From Saprospiraceae bacterium (GTDB lineage: Bacteria; Bacteroidota; Bacteroidia; Chitinophagales; Saprospiraceae), in assembly GCA_016714085.1 (NCBI GenBank), contig JADJNW010000011.1, positions 62,001-126,000 on the forward strand: DNA of 64,000 nucleotides. Direction: 5' to 3'. The notes under the pieces were generated by a model. That model had not been told where the DNA came from and ran no database searches. It was given only the letters and a program-made list of their open reading frames with translations. Position 1 is the first letter of the stretch; each line of letters opens with the position of its first letter. Positions 35,372 through 43,494 of the stretch are shown here, piece by piece. Made by a program: the position numbers and the translations under genes.

Positions 35372-35506
35372 ATGGGAAAAGGTGATAAAAAATCCAAGCG
35401 CGGTAAAATCTGGCGTGGCAGCCACGGCAAAAGCCGCCCAAAGAAAGTAAAAAAGTGCTGGCGAAAAAAGCCGCAGAATAAGCCGCAAAACGTGTTCGCA
35501 AAGTAA
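35372..35506 (+). CDS. 30S ribosomal protein THX (possible frameshift)
   Basis: The small basic product opens MGKGDKKSKRGKIWRGSHGK, the unmistakable start of ribosomal protein THX, which sits in the head of the 30S subunit. As read it has 44 residues ending NVFAK at 35506. Adding one A to the A-run 35449-35454 gives the tail KKVLAKKAAE and a stop at 35479-35481. That is a more usual Lys/Ala-rich end, and it places the terminator hairpin wholly after the gene. I prefer the repaired version of about 36 residues. A good promoter and a terminator make it a single-gene unit. Confidence 0.8.
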   Translation: MGKGDKKSKRGKIWRGSHGKSRPKKVKKCWRKKPQNKPQNVFAK

Positions 35507-35527
35507 AAGTGGACACGTTTTTTATTT
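35487..35527 (+). terminator. Intrinsic terminator of the THX gene
   Basis: AAAACGTGT (35487-35495) pairs with ACACGTTTT (from 35513), followed by a T-rich tract. It overlaps the unrepaired THX reading frame but lies cleanly after the repaired one. Confidence 0.7.
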
Positions 35528-35687
35528 TGATCAACCAATCTCCTCATTACCCTGTTACCAGGTCATTTTATCTCATTTTCATCGGACTCCTACGTTTTGA
35601 ATTTACCTTCAATTGTTTATCGCGTGTGAGTGGCTGACTTTTGTGGTGAAAATCAATTCATCGTATTAACCCACAAAATAACAGCCC

Positions 35688-38600
35688 ATGAGTAAGTTTT
35701 ATGTTCAACGCCTTAGCGACCCATTTCACTGGTTTTATCGTTTTACCTTATTAATATTAGCTTGTTGGCTAAGCACCACAGCATTTGCTGCTAATTCTGA
35801 AAATCGTTTTTCTAACGAAGGTCAATGCTTGCTTGATGTAAGTATCCATTCCATTACCAGCGATTGCGAAGGCACTTCGAAGGTCTGTCTTAAAATTACA
35901 GGCGGTCTTGCACCTTATATCATTAATCTTGAATTACTAAATCTCAGTGCAGAACTAACCCTGGGGGTAGAAGTTTGCTTTGAAAACTTGCCTCCGGGTA
36001 CTCATGTCTTTAAAGTCAGGGATTTGCTTGGCTGCACGGGTACAGTCACCTGTACAATTCCCGAAACCCAACATTTTGACGGCTGGGTAACACCAGTAAC
36101 CTGCCACGGAAGCATGGATGGAGCAATCGACCTCGAAGTGCCGATTGATGTAGCGCCTATTTATTATAAATGGTCAGGCCCGAATGGCTTTTCGGCTGAT
36201 ACAGAAGACATTAAAGGCTTGAAAGCAGGTGTTTATCATGTAAAGGTTTTTGGCAGAGATGGCGTGTGTTATGGTTCCGGCAAATGGGAAGTTCCTGAGC
36301 CGCGCCCGATCAAGATTGACTTGTCTATCACACAACCCTTATGCGGCAGCGCCAATATTTGCGCATTTATTAGTGGCGGCACAGGGCCTTATCGCACCTG
36401 GGGATTCCAGCCGCTGCCTGCCGGAGTTGACAATAGCAACTTCACCAGCCGCATTAATTTTAATAATCTTGATCCTGCAACGGCTCAACCCTATGATCCC
36501 ACAACAAATCAACAACGTCCTTTCTGCGCAGAAAATCTGCCGAGCGGTACGTATTATATTATTGTGAAAGATGCCAAAGGCTGCTTTGGTTGGAAGATTT
36601 TCCGCGTGAATAACGTTGCAAATTTCCAATTGCGCTTGGATGTGCAAAATATTACTTGCGGCTACGCTGAAAGCGGCAAAATTTGCTTCAAAATAGAAGG
36701 CGGCACAGGGCCATTCAAGACCAAATTGTCGATGCCTTATGGCAATCAGCAATACACGATGGAAGGGCAATCGGGTTGCTTTGAAAACCTCCGTGCCGGC
36801 GAATACATTCTAACAACAACCGATGGAACAGGTTGTACCGTTACAGAGCGTGTCAAAATTACCGAGCCAACTCCAATAGAAGCTGAGTTTTTCCTTACGG
36901 ATAATGATTGCAGAAACGGCGCAAGTGGCTGCCTCAAAGTAAGTGGCGGCATGCAACCTTACACGATTTATGCTTGGAGGCATCCCAATCCTGATGCGAA
37001 TGTCGGTTTTGAAATTGACTTTTGGGATAATGGCGTTCCTTATATCGTGGGGGCTGAACGCGCACCGGAGTGCGAATTTCCGAATAACCACGATTCCAAT
37101 GGCTTGTATTGCGCGCGCAATATCCCTCCTGGTCATTATATCCTGCTTATCGTTGACAAAAACCATTGCTATACGGTAGAAGTTATTCACATTCCAAGAA
37201 CAGGCGGCTTACGCGCTGAATTTGAAATCACCAGCAGCGCTTGCGATGAGAATGTAAGCGGTTGTTTGAAAGTGTACGATGGCACACGTCCTTACAAAAT
37301 TTTTGTATGGCGGCATCGCAATCCCGATGCGACCGACCAGGCTGACCCGCACCTTGGCTTTGACAATAACGGCGATCCTCAGATGGACGGCCCAGATTGG
37401 GAATCTACCGATCAAATGCCATTCGATCCCGAAGATTTAAATCCAACTTTAACGCCTGTTTACAAGCGTTGCGCCAGAAATATTCCCCCGGGTTATTATA
37501 TCATCGTTGTTATTGACAAGAATGGTTGTCACGCGCTCCTGCATGTGCGTATTCCAAGACCAAATCCAGTGAAAGCGAAGTTTGAAATCACTTCTCGCAG
37601 TTGCGAAGGCGTTAGTGGTTGCTTGTATGTAGAAGGTGGTATGCGTCCTTACAACGTCTATGTATGGCGCTGGAATAGCCCATTAACCGTGATTCCGACG
37701 GTGCAATTTACACCGAATGGTCGTCCGACGCTCAATGGCGGCCCTGGCGATGAAATCAATTGGGAATGGGACGGCAGCCCTGAGTCTTCGCCTTATCGTC
37801 GTTGCGTTCGCAATATCCCGCCAGGCTACTATTACGTCTTGGTAGTTGATAAAAACCATTGCTACGATTTAATTCCTGTACATATCCCCGAAACACCAGG
37901 CTTGTGGTTAGATACACGCGTGAAAGATGTAAGCTGTAATGGTGAAAAAGATGGAAAGATAACCCTGAAAATTCAAGGCGGCGAATCACCTTACACCATC
38001 TATTTCAATGAAAGTACCACCGAAGGTGAATTGATTGACAATCTGACGGTTGTATTTGATAGCCTGATGGCAGGTGTTTACACGATCAAAGTGGTGGATG
38101 CCAATGGTTGTGAAGCAAAAGTACGCGTAGAAATAAAAGAACCCGATCCGCTAATGGCGGAGTTTATACTCGATGGTAGCAACTCCTGCAATGGCGCGAG
38201 CGGCGGTTGCCTGCGCGTGAAAGGCGGTACACGTCCTTATCGCTTTGAAGTATGGGATTGGGAAACACCAAGCAACACCTTGCCCGATGTGGAAATCGAT
38301 GTAGAAACGGGCGTGGTTTCTATCGAAGGAGCTGTTCAAACGGATCTGACATTACATCCACCGACACCGAACGACAACTCCTGGTGTTTCCGCAATATCC
38401 CGCCGGGCGACTACTTGATTTTGGTCAAAGATGCCAATGGCTGTTACACGCTTGTTCATGTACACATTCCACCGTATGAAGGGCTCACCGTCAGTGCGGA
38501 TGTGACCGATCCTGCTTGCAATAGCGAATATGGAGGTCAAGTGAAAGTCAATATCTCTGGTGGCACTGCACCTTACACGATTTATTTCGATGGTTCGGTT

Positions 38601-39566
38601 ACGACGACTTCCGAAACGATGGTTGTATTTGAAAATGTAGGCCCCGGCAATTACTGGATCAAAGTAGTGGATAAACTTCAATGCATTGCAGAAGTCAACG
38701 TCACCGTGAGAACGCCAGGCATTCGACCAAATATAGAATACGCTACTTACGGCGATTCGGCTTGCGTACACCCTGAAGGCGGCACCGCGCCTTACAAAAT
38801 CGAATGGTTGAACATGGAAGAAGGCGAAATCATCAGCACCGATTCTTGTGTGTACGATCTCGATCCGGGCATCTACATGGTCACCATTTCTGATAATGCG
38901 GGTTGCAGCATTCAAAAAATCCTCATCATTGATCCACAGCCTTGTGAAGGTGGTATCGCCAAAGTGCGCCCCGAATCTATCATCTCGGGTGAGACCGTCA
39001 AGTTTGTACTCGAATATCACATCGGCGACAGCATTCAATGGCAGTTCCGCACGGAATTCACCGATTGGATTGATATACCCGGTGCTACCACCGATGTCTA
39101 TACCACGCCAATGGTGCTTACGGGTAGCAGCAAAGTGGTCTTTGTACGTGCCAAAGTATTCTGTGCAGATGGCAGCGTAGTCTATTCGACCGAAGCCTCC
39201 TTCAAGATACGCGGCGACCATCGCTTGACGCCGATTGATGCGCGTATAGAAGATGCTAACCTCTTTAATCCAGCTTTCCGCATTGCAGAGGCAAGAACAT
39301 TGGGCATTCCAATGGCGAATTATACAACGGTTTATCCAACGGTAAGCCGTGAGGATGTGCAAATCCGCTTCGACCTGCCAAGCACAAGCGCCGTGCGCAT
39401 CACCGTACTCAATGAACTCGGAATGCCGATGCACCAAACGCAATTGGATGCTGTAAACGCTGGCAAAACGACGAGCGTATCGGTGCGCAATTGGCAACCA
39501 GGGATGTACTTCATCCGCATCGAAGGCGAAGCAATTTTGGAAACCAAACGCATTGTCGTGAAATAA
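35688..39566 (+). CDS. SprB-repeat surface protein with type IX sorting tail
   Basis: A 1292-residue secreted protein. The N-terminal hydrophobic segment (about 15-35, LLILACWLSTTAFAAN) is a signal peptide. About ten SprB-like repeats follow, each with a G-S/A-G-C-LKV-GG-PY strand pattern and a Cys in NGC or KNHC. Between about residues 400 and 950 several repeats carry long inserts and share NIPPG-Y-I-VVDKN-C endings, an unusually uniform set. The last 80 residues (YPTVSREDVQIRFDLP, LNELGMPMHQTQL, GMYFIRIEGEAILETKRIVVK) form a type IX sorting domain. It is probably attached to the cell surface as an adhesin. A terminator-like GC dyad at 39572-39589 and a strong terminator at 39670-39708 follow. 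Confidence 0.88.
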   Translation: MSKFYVQRLSDPFHWFYRFTLLILACWLSTTAFAANSENRFSNEGQCLLDVSIHSITSDCEGTSKVCLKITGGLAPYIINLELLNLSAELTLGVEVCFENLPPGTHVFKVRDLLGCTGTVTCTIPETQHFDGWVTPVTCHGSMDGAIDLEVPIDVAPIYYKWSGPNGFSADTEDIKGLKAGVYHVKVFGRDGVCYGSGKWEVPEPRPIKIDLSITQPLCGSANICAFISGGTGPYRTWGFQPLPAGVDNSNFTSRINFNNLDPATAQPYDPTTNQQRPFCAENLPSGTYYIIVKDAKGCFGWKIFRVNNVANFQLRLDVQNITCGYAESGKICFKIEGGTGPFKTKLSMPYGNQQYTMEGQSGCFENLRAGEYILTTTDGTGCTVTERVKITEPTPIEAEFFLTDNDCRNGASGCLKVSGGMQPYTIYAWRHPNPDANVGFEIDFWDNGVPYIVGAERAPECEFPNNHDSNGLYCARNIPPGHYILLIVDKNHCYTVEVIHIPRTGGLRAEFEITSSACDENVSGCLKVYDGTRPYKIFVWRHRNPDATDQADPHLGFDNNGDPQMDGPDWESTDQMPFDPEDLNPTLTPVYKRCARNIPPGYYIIVVIDKNGCHALLHVRIPRPNPVKAKFEITSRSCEGVSGCLYVEGGMRPYNVYVWRWNSPLTVIPTVQFTPNGRPTLNGGPGDEINWEWDGSPESSPYRRCVRNIPPGYYYVLVVDKNHCYDLIPVHIPETPGLWLDTRVKDVSCNGEKDGKITLKIQGGESPYTIYFNESTTEGELIDNLTVVFDSLMAGVYTIKVVDANGCEAKVRVEIKEPDPLMAEFILDGSNSCNGASGGCLRVKGGTRPYRFEVWDWETPSNTLPDVEIDVETGVVSIEGAVQTDLTLHPPTPNDNSWCFRNIPPGDYLILVKDANGCYTLVHVHIPPYEGLTVSADVTDPACNSEYGGQVKVNISGGTAPYTIYFDGSVTTTSETMVVFENVGPGNYWIKVVDKLQCIAEVNVTVRTPGIRPNIEYATYGDSACVHPEGGTAPYKIEWLNMEEGEIISTDSCVYDLDPGIYMVTISDNAGCSIQKILIIDPQPCEGGIAKVRPESIISGETVKFVLEYHIGDSIQWQFRTEFTDWIDIPGATTDVYTTPMVLTGSSKVVFVRAKVFCADGSVVYSTEASFKIRGDHRLTPIDARIEDANLFNPAFRIAEARTLGIPMANYTTVYPTVSREDVQIRFDLPSTSAVRITVLNELGMPMHQTQLDAVNAGKTTSVSVRNWQPGMYFIRIEGEAILETKRIVVK

Positions 39567-39669
39567 AGTAACGGCTGCTTCAGCTGCCGAGTGATAAAAC
39601 AATCTGCATATTCCCATGTAAACCGCCCGTTTGACGAGCATTAAAGTTGCTCTAACACCAAGTCTCTGT

Positions 39670-39708
39670 GGCAGTGGTCCTCCATCTGGCGGATCGCTGC
39701 CTTTTTTT
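39670..39708 (+). terminator. Intrinsic terminator downstream of the SprB-repeat gene
   Basis: GGCAG (39670-39674) pairs with CTGCC (39697-39701) and the stem extends inward imperfectly; seven T residues follow at 39702-39708. It lies just before the 22-bp repeat array, so read-through from the adhesin gene should end here. Confidence 0.65.
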
Positions 39709-39726
39709 GTAAAAAAGATACCGAAA

Positions 39727-40056
39727 AGGTTCTGTGAAGAACCTACAGAGGTTCTCTGGATAACCTATACAGGTTCAGCAAAGATGCTCGATAGGTTCAA
39801 CCGATAACCTATCAAGGTTCAATGAAGATGCTAAATAGGTTCAGCAAAGATGTTATACAGGTTCTATAAAGATGCTATATAAGTTCAAGCGACAAGCCCA
39901 ATAGGTTCTCCTAATAACCTATATAACTTGAGTAATGATGCTGTATAGGTTCAACAAAGATGCTGTGCAGGTTCAAGGAAGAACCCCAATAGGTTCAATA
40001 CAGATGGCTGATAGGTTCTTTAACTTACCTTTTTAGCTTGATTAACTTACCTCGCG
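39727..40056. repeat. 15-unit 22-bp phased tandem array
   Basis: The motif AGGTT (or a close variant) recurs every 22 bp exactly, starting at 39727, 39749, 39771 and so on to 40035: 15 units and no indel over 330 bp. Sequence between the anchors is highly diverged. Each unit splits into 11-bp halves. The first half is AGGTTCANNNA; the second is mostly AGATGCTNNAT, or ATAACCTATNN, whose AACCT is the complement of AGGTT. Twenty-two is not a multiple of three, so it is non-coding. Phasing of 11 bp places anchors on one face of the helix, as in protein-binding arrays (iterons, centromere-like sites). It follows a terminator and precedes a decayed PIN gene. Confidence 0.85.
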
Positions 40057-40391
40057 TGGTATTAAGCAGTTGTATAGCGCTTATTTGGAGGCGGAGAATG
40101 CAGTATTTGAAAGAGTTTTCGTAAATTGAAGGTAGGATGAGTAATTAGATTACATCCGTATTTTGAATGCAGGTGGTGATAAAGCTCAAACCTATAAGGT
40201 TTGTGAAACCTTATAGGTTTTGCCAGGCGATCGGCAAAGGTCAAAAGCCCCATAGATGACTTGGACATTTAATTAAAAACGGTTATTTTTAATGCGGATA
40301 TAGACGCAATAGCGACTCAATAAAATGCGCAATACATGTTTTACTTATTCGTTATTGCGTTAGTACAAGAGTTAGCTGAAATTATAAATAC
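40057..40391. other. Non-coding region between array and PIN remnant
   Basis: No convincing gene. It contains the AAACCTATAAGGTTT palindrome at 40188-40220 and a dyad of ACGCAATAGCG with CGTTATTGCGT (about 40301-40360). No promoter matching TAnnTTTG was identified for the PIN remnant. Confidence 0.35.
40188..40220. repeat. AAACCTATAAGGTTT REP-like palindrome
   Basis: AAACCTATAAGGTTT (40188-40202) and AAACCTTATAGGTTT (40206-40220) are perfect 15-bp inverted copies with a 3-nt loop. A degenerate copy lies at 57860-57896; both are followed by TGCCA. It is probably a REP-type repeat. Confidence 0.6.
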
Positions 40392-41542
40392 ATGACTAGA
40401 AAAGAAGAAATATTAGCGTGGAAGGATGGTCTACTTGTTTTTGATACATCCGTCCTATTGGATCTATACTTTTACTCAAAGTCAACGAGACAAGAAATTG
40501 TAAAGTCTTATTTTGAGAAACTACAAAAAAAGCTCTGGATTTCCCAAGCAAGTAAAATTCGAATTCAACGCAAACAAGGCACATATCATAAAAATAAGAT
40601 AGAGAAATATGATTTCTTACTTATGGATGTGCCGCAGCAGAAAGACCTCCAGATGCAGTAGGAAAGATTGATCGTAGTCTCAAAAAATATTATAGGTCAG
40701 TTTAAACAAATAAAGGAAACTACAAAAGATGATAGTAAGCACCCATATTTTACACTTGAAATAATTTCTGCTTTTGATGATGACATTACCACTTTTAGGA
40801 AGAGCTTTGAAGAGTTTCGAAAAAAAGCTAAAGAAGAAGCTGATTTAACGATTGCAGAATTAGAAGGAGGAGAGGACATAACTGATTTAGAGAGTATAAT
40901 TAAAAAGCTATTTCAAGTTGGAACTGGGTTAAGCTTCGAGGAGAAAATTAATGTAGTAAAAGAAGGTGAATTTAGATATAGAAACGGAATACCTCCTGGT
41001 TATGAGGATGCTAGAAATAAAGAAGGGTTTAAGCAATATGGAGACTTGTTTATTTGGAAGGAAATACTGGAGAAAGCAAAGGAATGTAACTGTCCCATTA
41101 TTTTTGTGATAAATGATCTGAAGAGAGATTGGTGGGATAATACAGATAGAAATAATAGAAAACCAAGAGAAGAATTGGTCGAAGAATTATTTGCCTATTC
41201 GGGTCAAACCCTGTACATGTATGATGTTCAAAGTTTCTTTAGTGCCGGCATTTTTCGAAAAATGACTGTTTCTGAACTAATTTTAAAGGAAGTAGAGGAA
41301 GTGATTGGAAGAGAACAGGAAATATTTTCAGCTTTGAACCAAACTATGACAATGAGGTTCCACAAAAACTTTATACATTTGAACTTGATACTGGTAATAG
41401 AAGGGTCAGGTGCTATTATCTGATTTTTTCTGACGGCAGGAAAGAACGACTACTCAGCACAGACATTATCCCTCAAGATAAGTTGAATTACGAAATTGGA
41501 GGCAGATGGCGTCATATAGATTTTAGCCGTTACCAAGAATAA
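40392..41542 (+). pseudogene. Decayed PIN-like (DUF4935-type) domain protein
   Basis: The opening GLLVFDTSVLLDLYFYS is the classic acidic N-terminus of a PIN nuclease. The middle frame from about 40668 has the later acidic region FKQYGDLFIWKEILEKAKECNCPIIFVINDLKRDWW, as in DUF4935. The pieces do not join: the first frame stops at 40659-40661 and frames around 40545-40600 shift at least twice (the expected PKQVKFEFNANK stretch is in another frame). A last shift near 41331 moves the C-terminus (FEPNYDNEVPQKLYTFELD to RYQE) into a third frame ending at 41542. With at least four lesions, true decay is more likely than sequence error alone. No antitoxin gene is adjacent. Confidence 0.7.
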
Positions 41543-41688
41543 TAGTTCAATATCCGAAAATAAGGCTACGGATAAATTGTTGGCCGTTCAGAAAAGTATT
41601 AATAATGACCACAAGAACAAAACAAGACTTGCCCCTTACAAGCTACCTGATCGTCGCTCGCCGCGACTACGACAGAAACAAGACCGCG

Positions 41689-43218
41689 TTACATCTTCTC
41701 CTCACGCACCACTTTCGCAAATGCCCGCTGCTGCACCTTACTTTCCAGCCAGGCGATAAAATCAAAATACTCAAAGGCGCGGCGCTCGAATTCGTCTTTT
41801 TTTAAGAGTTGCATTTCATCAAGCAATGCCTGGAAACCTTTGGTTTTATCCTTGATCGTCAGCCATTTGGGGTAGCGGCGCATGAGCTTGAGCATGATCG
41901 CTTCCACCTGAAACAGGCGCTGCCGCCGCGAGAGGAAACGTGTGGTGGACTGTACCGCGTATTCCAATAACTGGTCATTACCCAATTCATAATGGATGAT
42001 GAGGTTTAATATTCGACCGAAACAGTGAATGTCTTCGCGGGTTTTGAGGTCGGGGTCTTGCAGTAGCAGGTTGATCCAGTCGAGCGCATGGTTGTAATTG
42101 CCTGCCCCGAAGTACAAATAAGCGAGGTTGTAAAAAACGCCCAGGCGTTGCTGCTTATCTACCGATGCGCGGTATTCGTTGAACAGATTTTCTAAAGGAC
42201 TAATTTGCTGAACGCCTTTATTGAACTGCCCTGTGGACAAATACAAATCCACTTCCAGATTGAAGCTGCGCACGAAAAGTCGGCGCTTCTGGTCGGGCGA
42301 GTCGGCGGGCATATTGCGCAGTTTTTCTAAGGTTTCCGGGATTTCCTCGAAGCGGCCCAACCGTTGCTGTACAATATAAAGATTGATGAGCGCGCTGCTG
42401 AAATAGCGCACCAATTTGCCTTTGATCTTGCGGCGGTCGAGCTTTTCAAACAAGGCGACCAACTGCTGCACGTATTGGTAGCTTTCCGCCAATTCGCCAA
42501 TGAAAAAATGATAGGAAAACCGGGCATTGAAGTAGAAATAACGAGCGTTGAAGGACTGTGCATGGTCGGCACTTTGGAATAAAGGTTTGTCGAATAATTG
42601 GCGTAGCGCGGCTTTTTCTGATTCGTTGCGAATAGCCCCTTTTTTCCAATAAGGAATAAACACACGGTCGTTGAGCGCCTGAAACTCCAGGAAATTCCTG
42701 TATTTTTCTATCAATTCCAGTTCATCCTGAATGCCTTGTTCCACATAATCTTCCAGCATGACGAAGTCGTTGCGGCTATGCGCGATCTGGTGTTCCCAGC
42801 GATACACTTCGAGCAGTTGCAAGAAATGCTCGTTTTCGGTTGCCAGTTTTTTAGCTTTGTTCAGCGCCTTTTCGCTTTGTTGGTACAAACCTTTGTTGAA
42901 TAGCAGCGCTGCGTGGCGCATTTCCGTGTGGAATTTATCTTCCGATTGGCTCTCGTGAAATTGCCTTAGGCTATTAAGAATATTCTGATACAAATAATTT
43001 TTTACGACATGTAATTGATTTACAAAGGCTTCATCTTTAAATATTTCTTTAATGGATGCTTCGTCGTATTCTTCCTGCTGCTCAATCGCATCAAAGAGTA
43101 ATACGTACTTATTCTGCCCTTCGATCGCGTGGCGCGAGGCATACAGCTTGAAATAACGCTTCTCCTGTCGGGTCAGCGATTGAATTAATTGGAACAAGTC
43201 ATCGGATGGAGTTTTCAT
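41689..43218 (-). CDS. Large all-helical (TPR-like) protein, unknown function
   Basis: Not recognised by name. A 509-residue cytoplasmic protein with no signal peptide. It opens with a helical region (FQLIQSLTRQEKRYFKLYASRH) and continues as many helix pairs with TPR-like spacing (ALLFNKGLYQQSEKALNKAKKLA; LINLYIVQQRLGRFEEIPETLEKL; NLAYLYFGAGNYNHALDWINLLL). Aromatic residues are frequent (YFYFNARFSYHFF). The start codon follows a word repeat of the AAACAC family. Such proteins usually act as protein-binding scaffolds, but nothing here shows a partner. It is transcribed divergently from the second SprB-repeat gene. Confidence 0.8.
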   Translation of the reverse strand: MKTPSDDLFQLIQSLTRQEKRYFKLYASRHAIEGQNKYVLLFDAIEQQEEYDEASIKEIFKDEAFVNQLHVVKNYLYQNILNSLRQFHESQSEDKFHTEMRHAALLFNKGLYQQSEKALNKAKKLATENEHFLQLLEVYRWEHQIAHSRNDFVMLEDYVEQGIQDELELIEKYRNFLEFQALNDRVFIPYWKKGAIRNESEKAALRQLFDKPLFQSADHAQSFNARYFYFNARFSYHFFIGELAESYQYVQQLVALFEKLDRRKIKGKLVRYFSSALINLYIVQQRLGRFEEIPETLEKLRNMPADSPDQKRRLFVRSFNLEVDLYLSTGQFNKGVQQISPLENLFNEYRASVDKQQRLGVFYNLAYLYFGAGNYNHALDWINLLLQDPDLKTREDIHCFGRILNLIIHYELGNDQLLEYAVQSTTRFLSRRQRLFQVEAIMLKLMRRYPKWLTIKDKTKGFQALLDEMQLLKKDEFERRAFEYFDFIAWLESKVQQRAFAKVVREEKM

Positions 43219-43224
43219 TCTACT

Positions 43225-43258
43225 GTTGTGTTCATGTGTTTAAGTGTTCGTGTGTTTG
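43225..43258. repeat. 8-bp word repeat upstream of the helical-protein gene
   Basis: Read on the minus strand, 8-mers AAACACAC, GAACACTT, AAACACAT and GAACACAA lie within 10 nt of the start codon at 43218. The family matches those before the DUF58 and batD starts. Confidence 0.5.
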
Positions 43259-43420
43259 GAAGTGATTTGGACAAGTATTGATTCTTTAATAACAGATAAC
43301 CAATTTACAAAAATTCTTCGGACTTCTACGTTTTGACAAAAAAAGTTTTCAATCGAATCTATTTTCTAATTAATTTTATTCCAGTTTACAATTGTAATCC
43401 CATGAACAACTTTGTATTTC

Positions 43421-43491
43421 GGAACAATGGAATATTGGTCAGGTGGAAATGCTTTCCTGCCTCCTGTTCCAATATTCCAGCATTCCTCCGA
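43421..43491. repeat. 8-bp word repeat hairpin upstream of the second SprB-repeat gene
   Basis: GGAACAAT and GGAATATT (43421-43436) are mirrored by ATTCCAGC-type words (about 43466-43488), with a TTTCCTGCC/GGTGGAAATGC loop region. The family is the same as at 7034. An open frame passes through it from an ATG at 43402. Confidence 0.6.
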
Positions 43492-43494
43492 AGC

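Noticed and set aside
38352..39641. Minus-strand 429-aa ORF
   Set aside because: It lies antisense to the type IX adhesin, is rich in His/Arg/Cys as expected of a shadow frame, and lacks any recognisable domain.
39727..40056. CRISPR or CRISPR-like array
   Set aside because: No fixed repeat-spacer split: conserved and variable bases are mixed within each 22-bp unit, the period is far too short for CRISPR repeats plus spacers, and no cas gene is in the window.
40062..40268. Minus-strand ORF of 68 aa beyond the array
   Set aside because: It runs across the REP palindrome and shows no domain pattern; a chance reading frame is more likely.
41577..41805. Short plus-strand ORFs after the PIN remnant
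   Set aside because: They overlap the end of the helical-protein gene on the other strand and show no conserved pattern.
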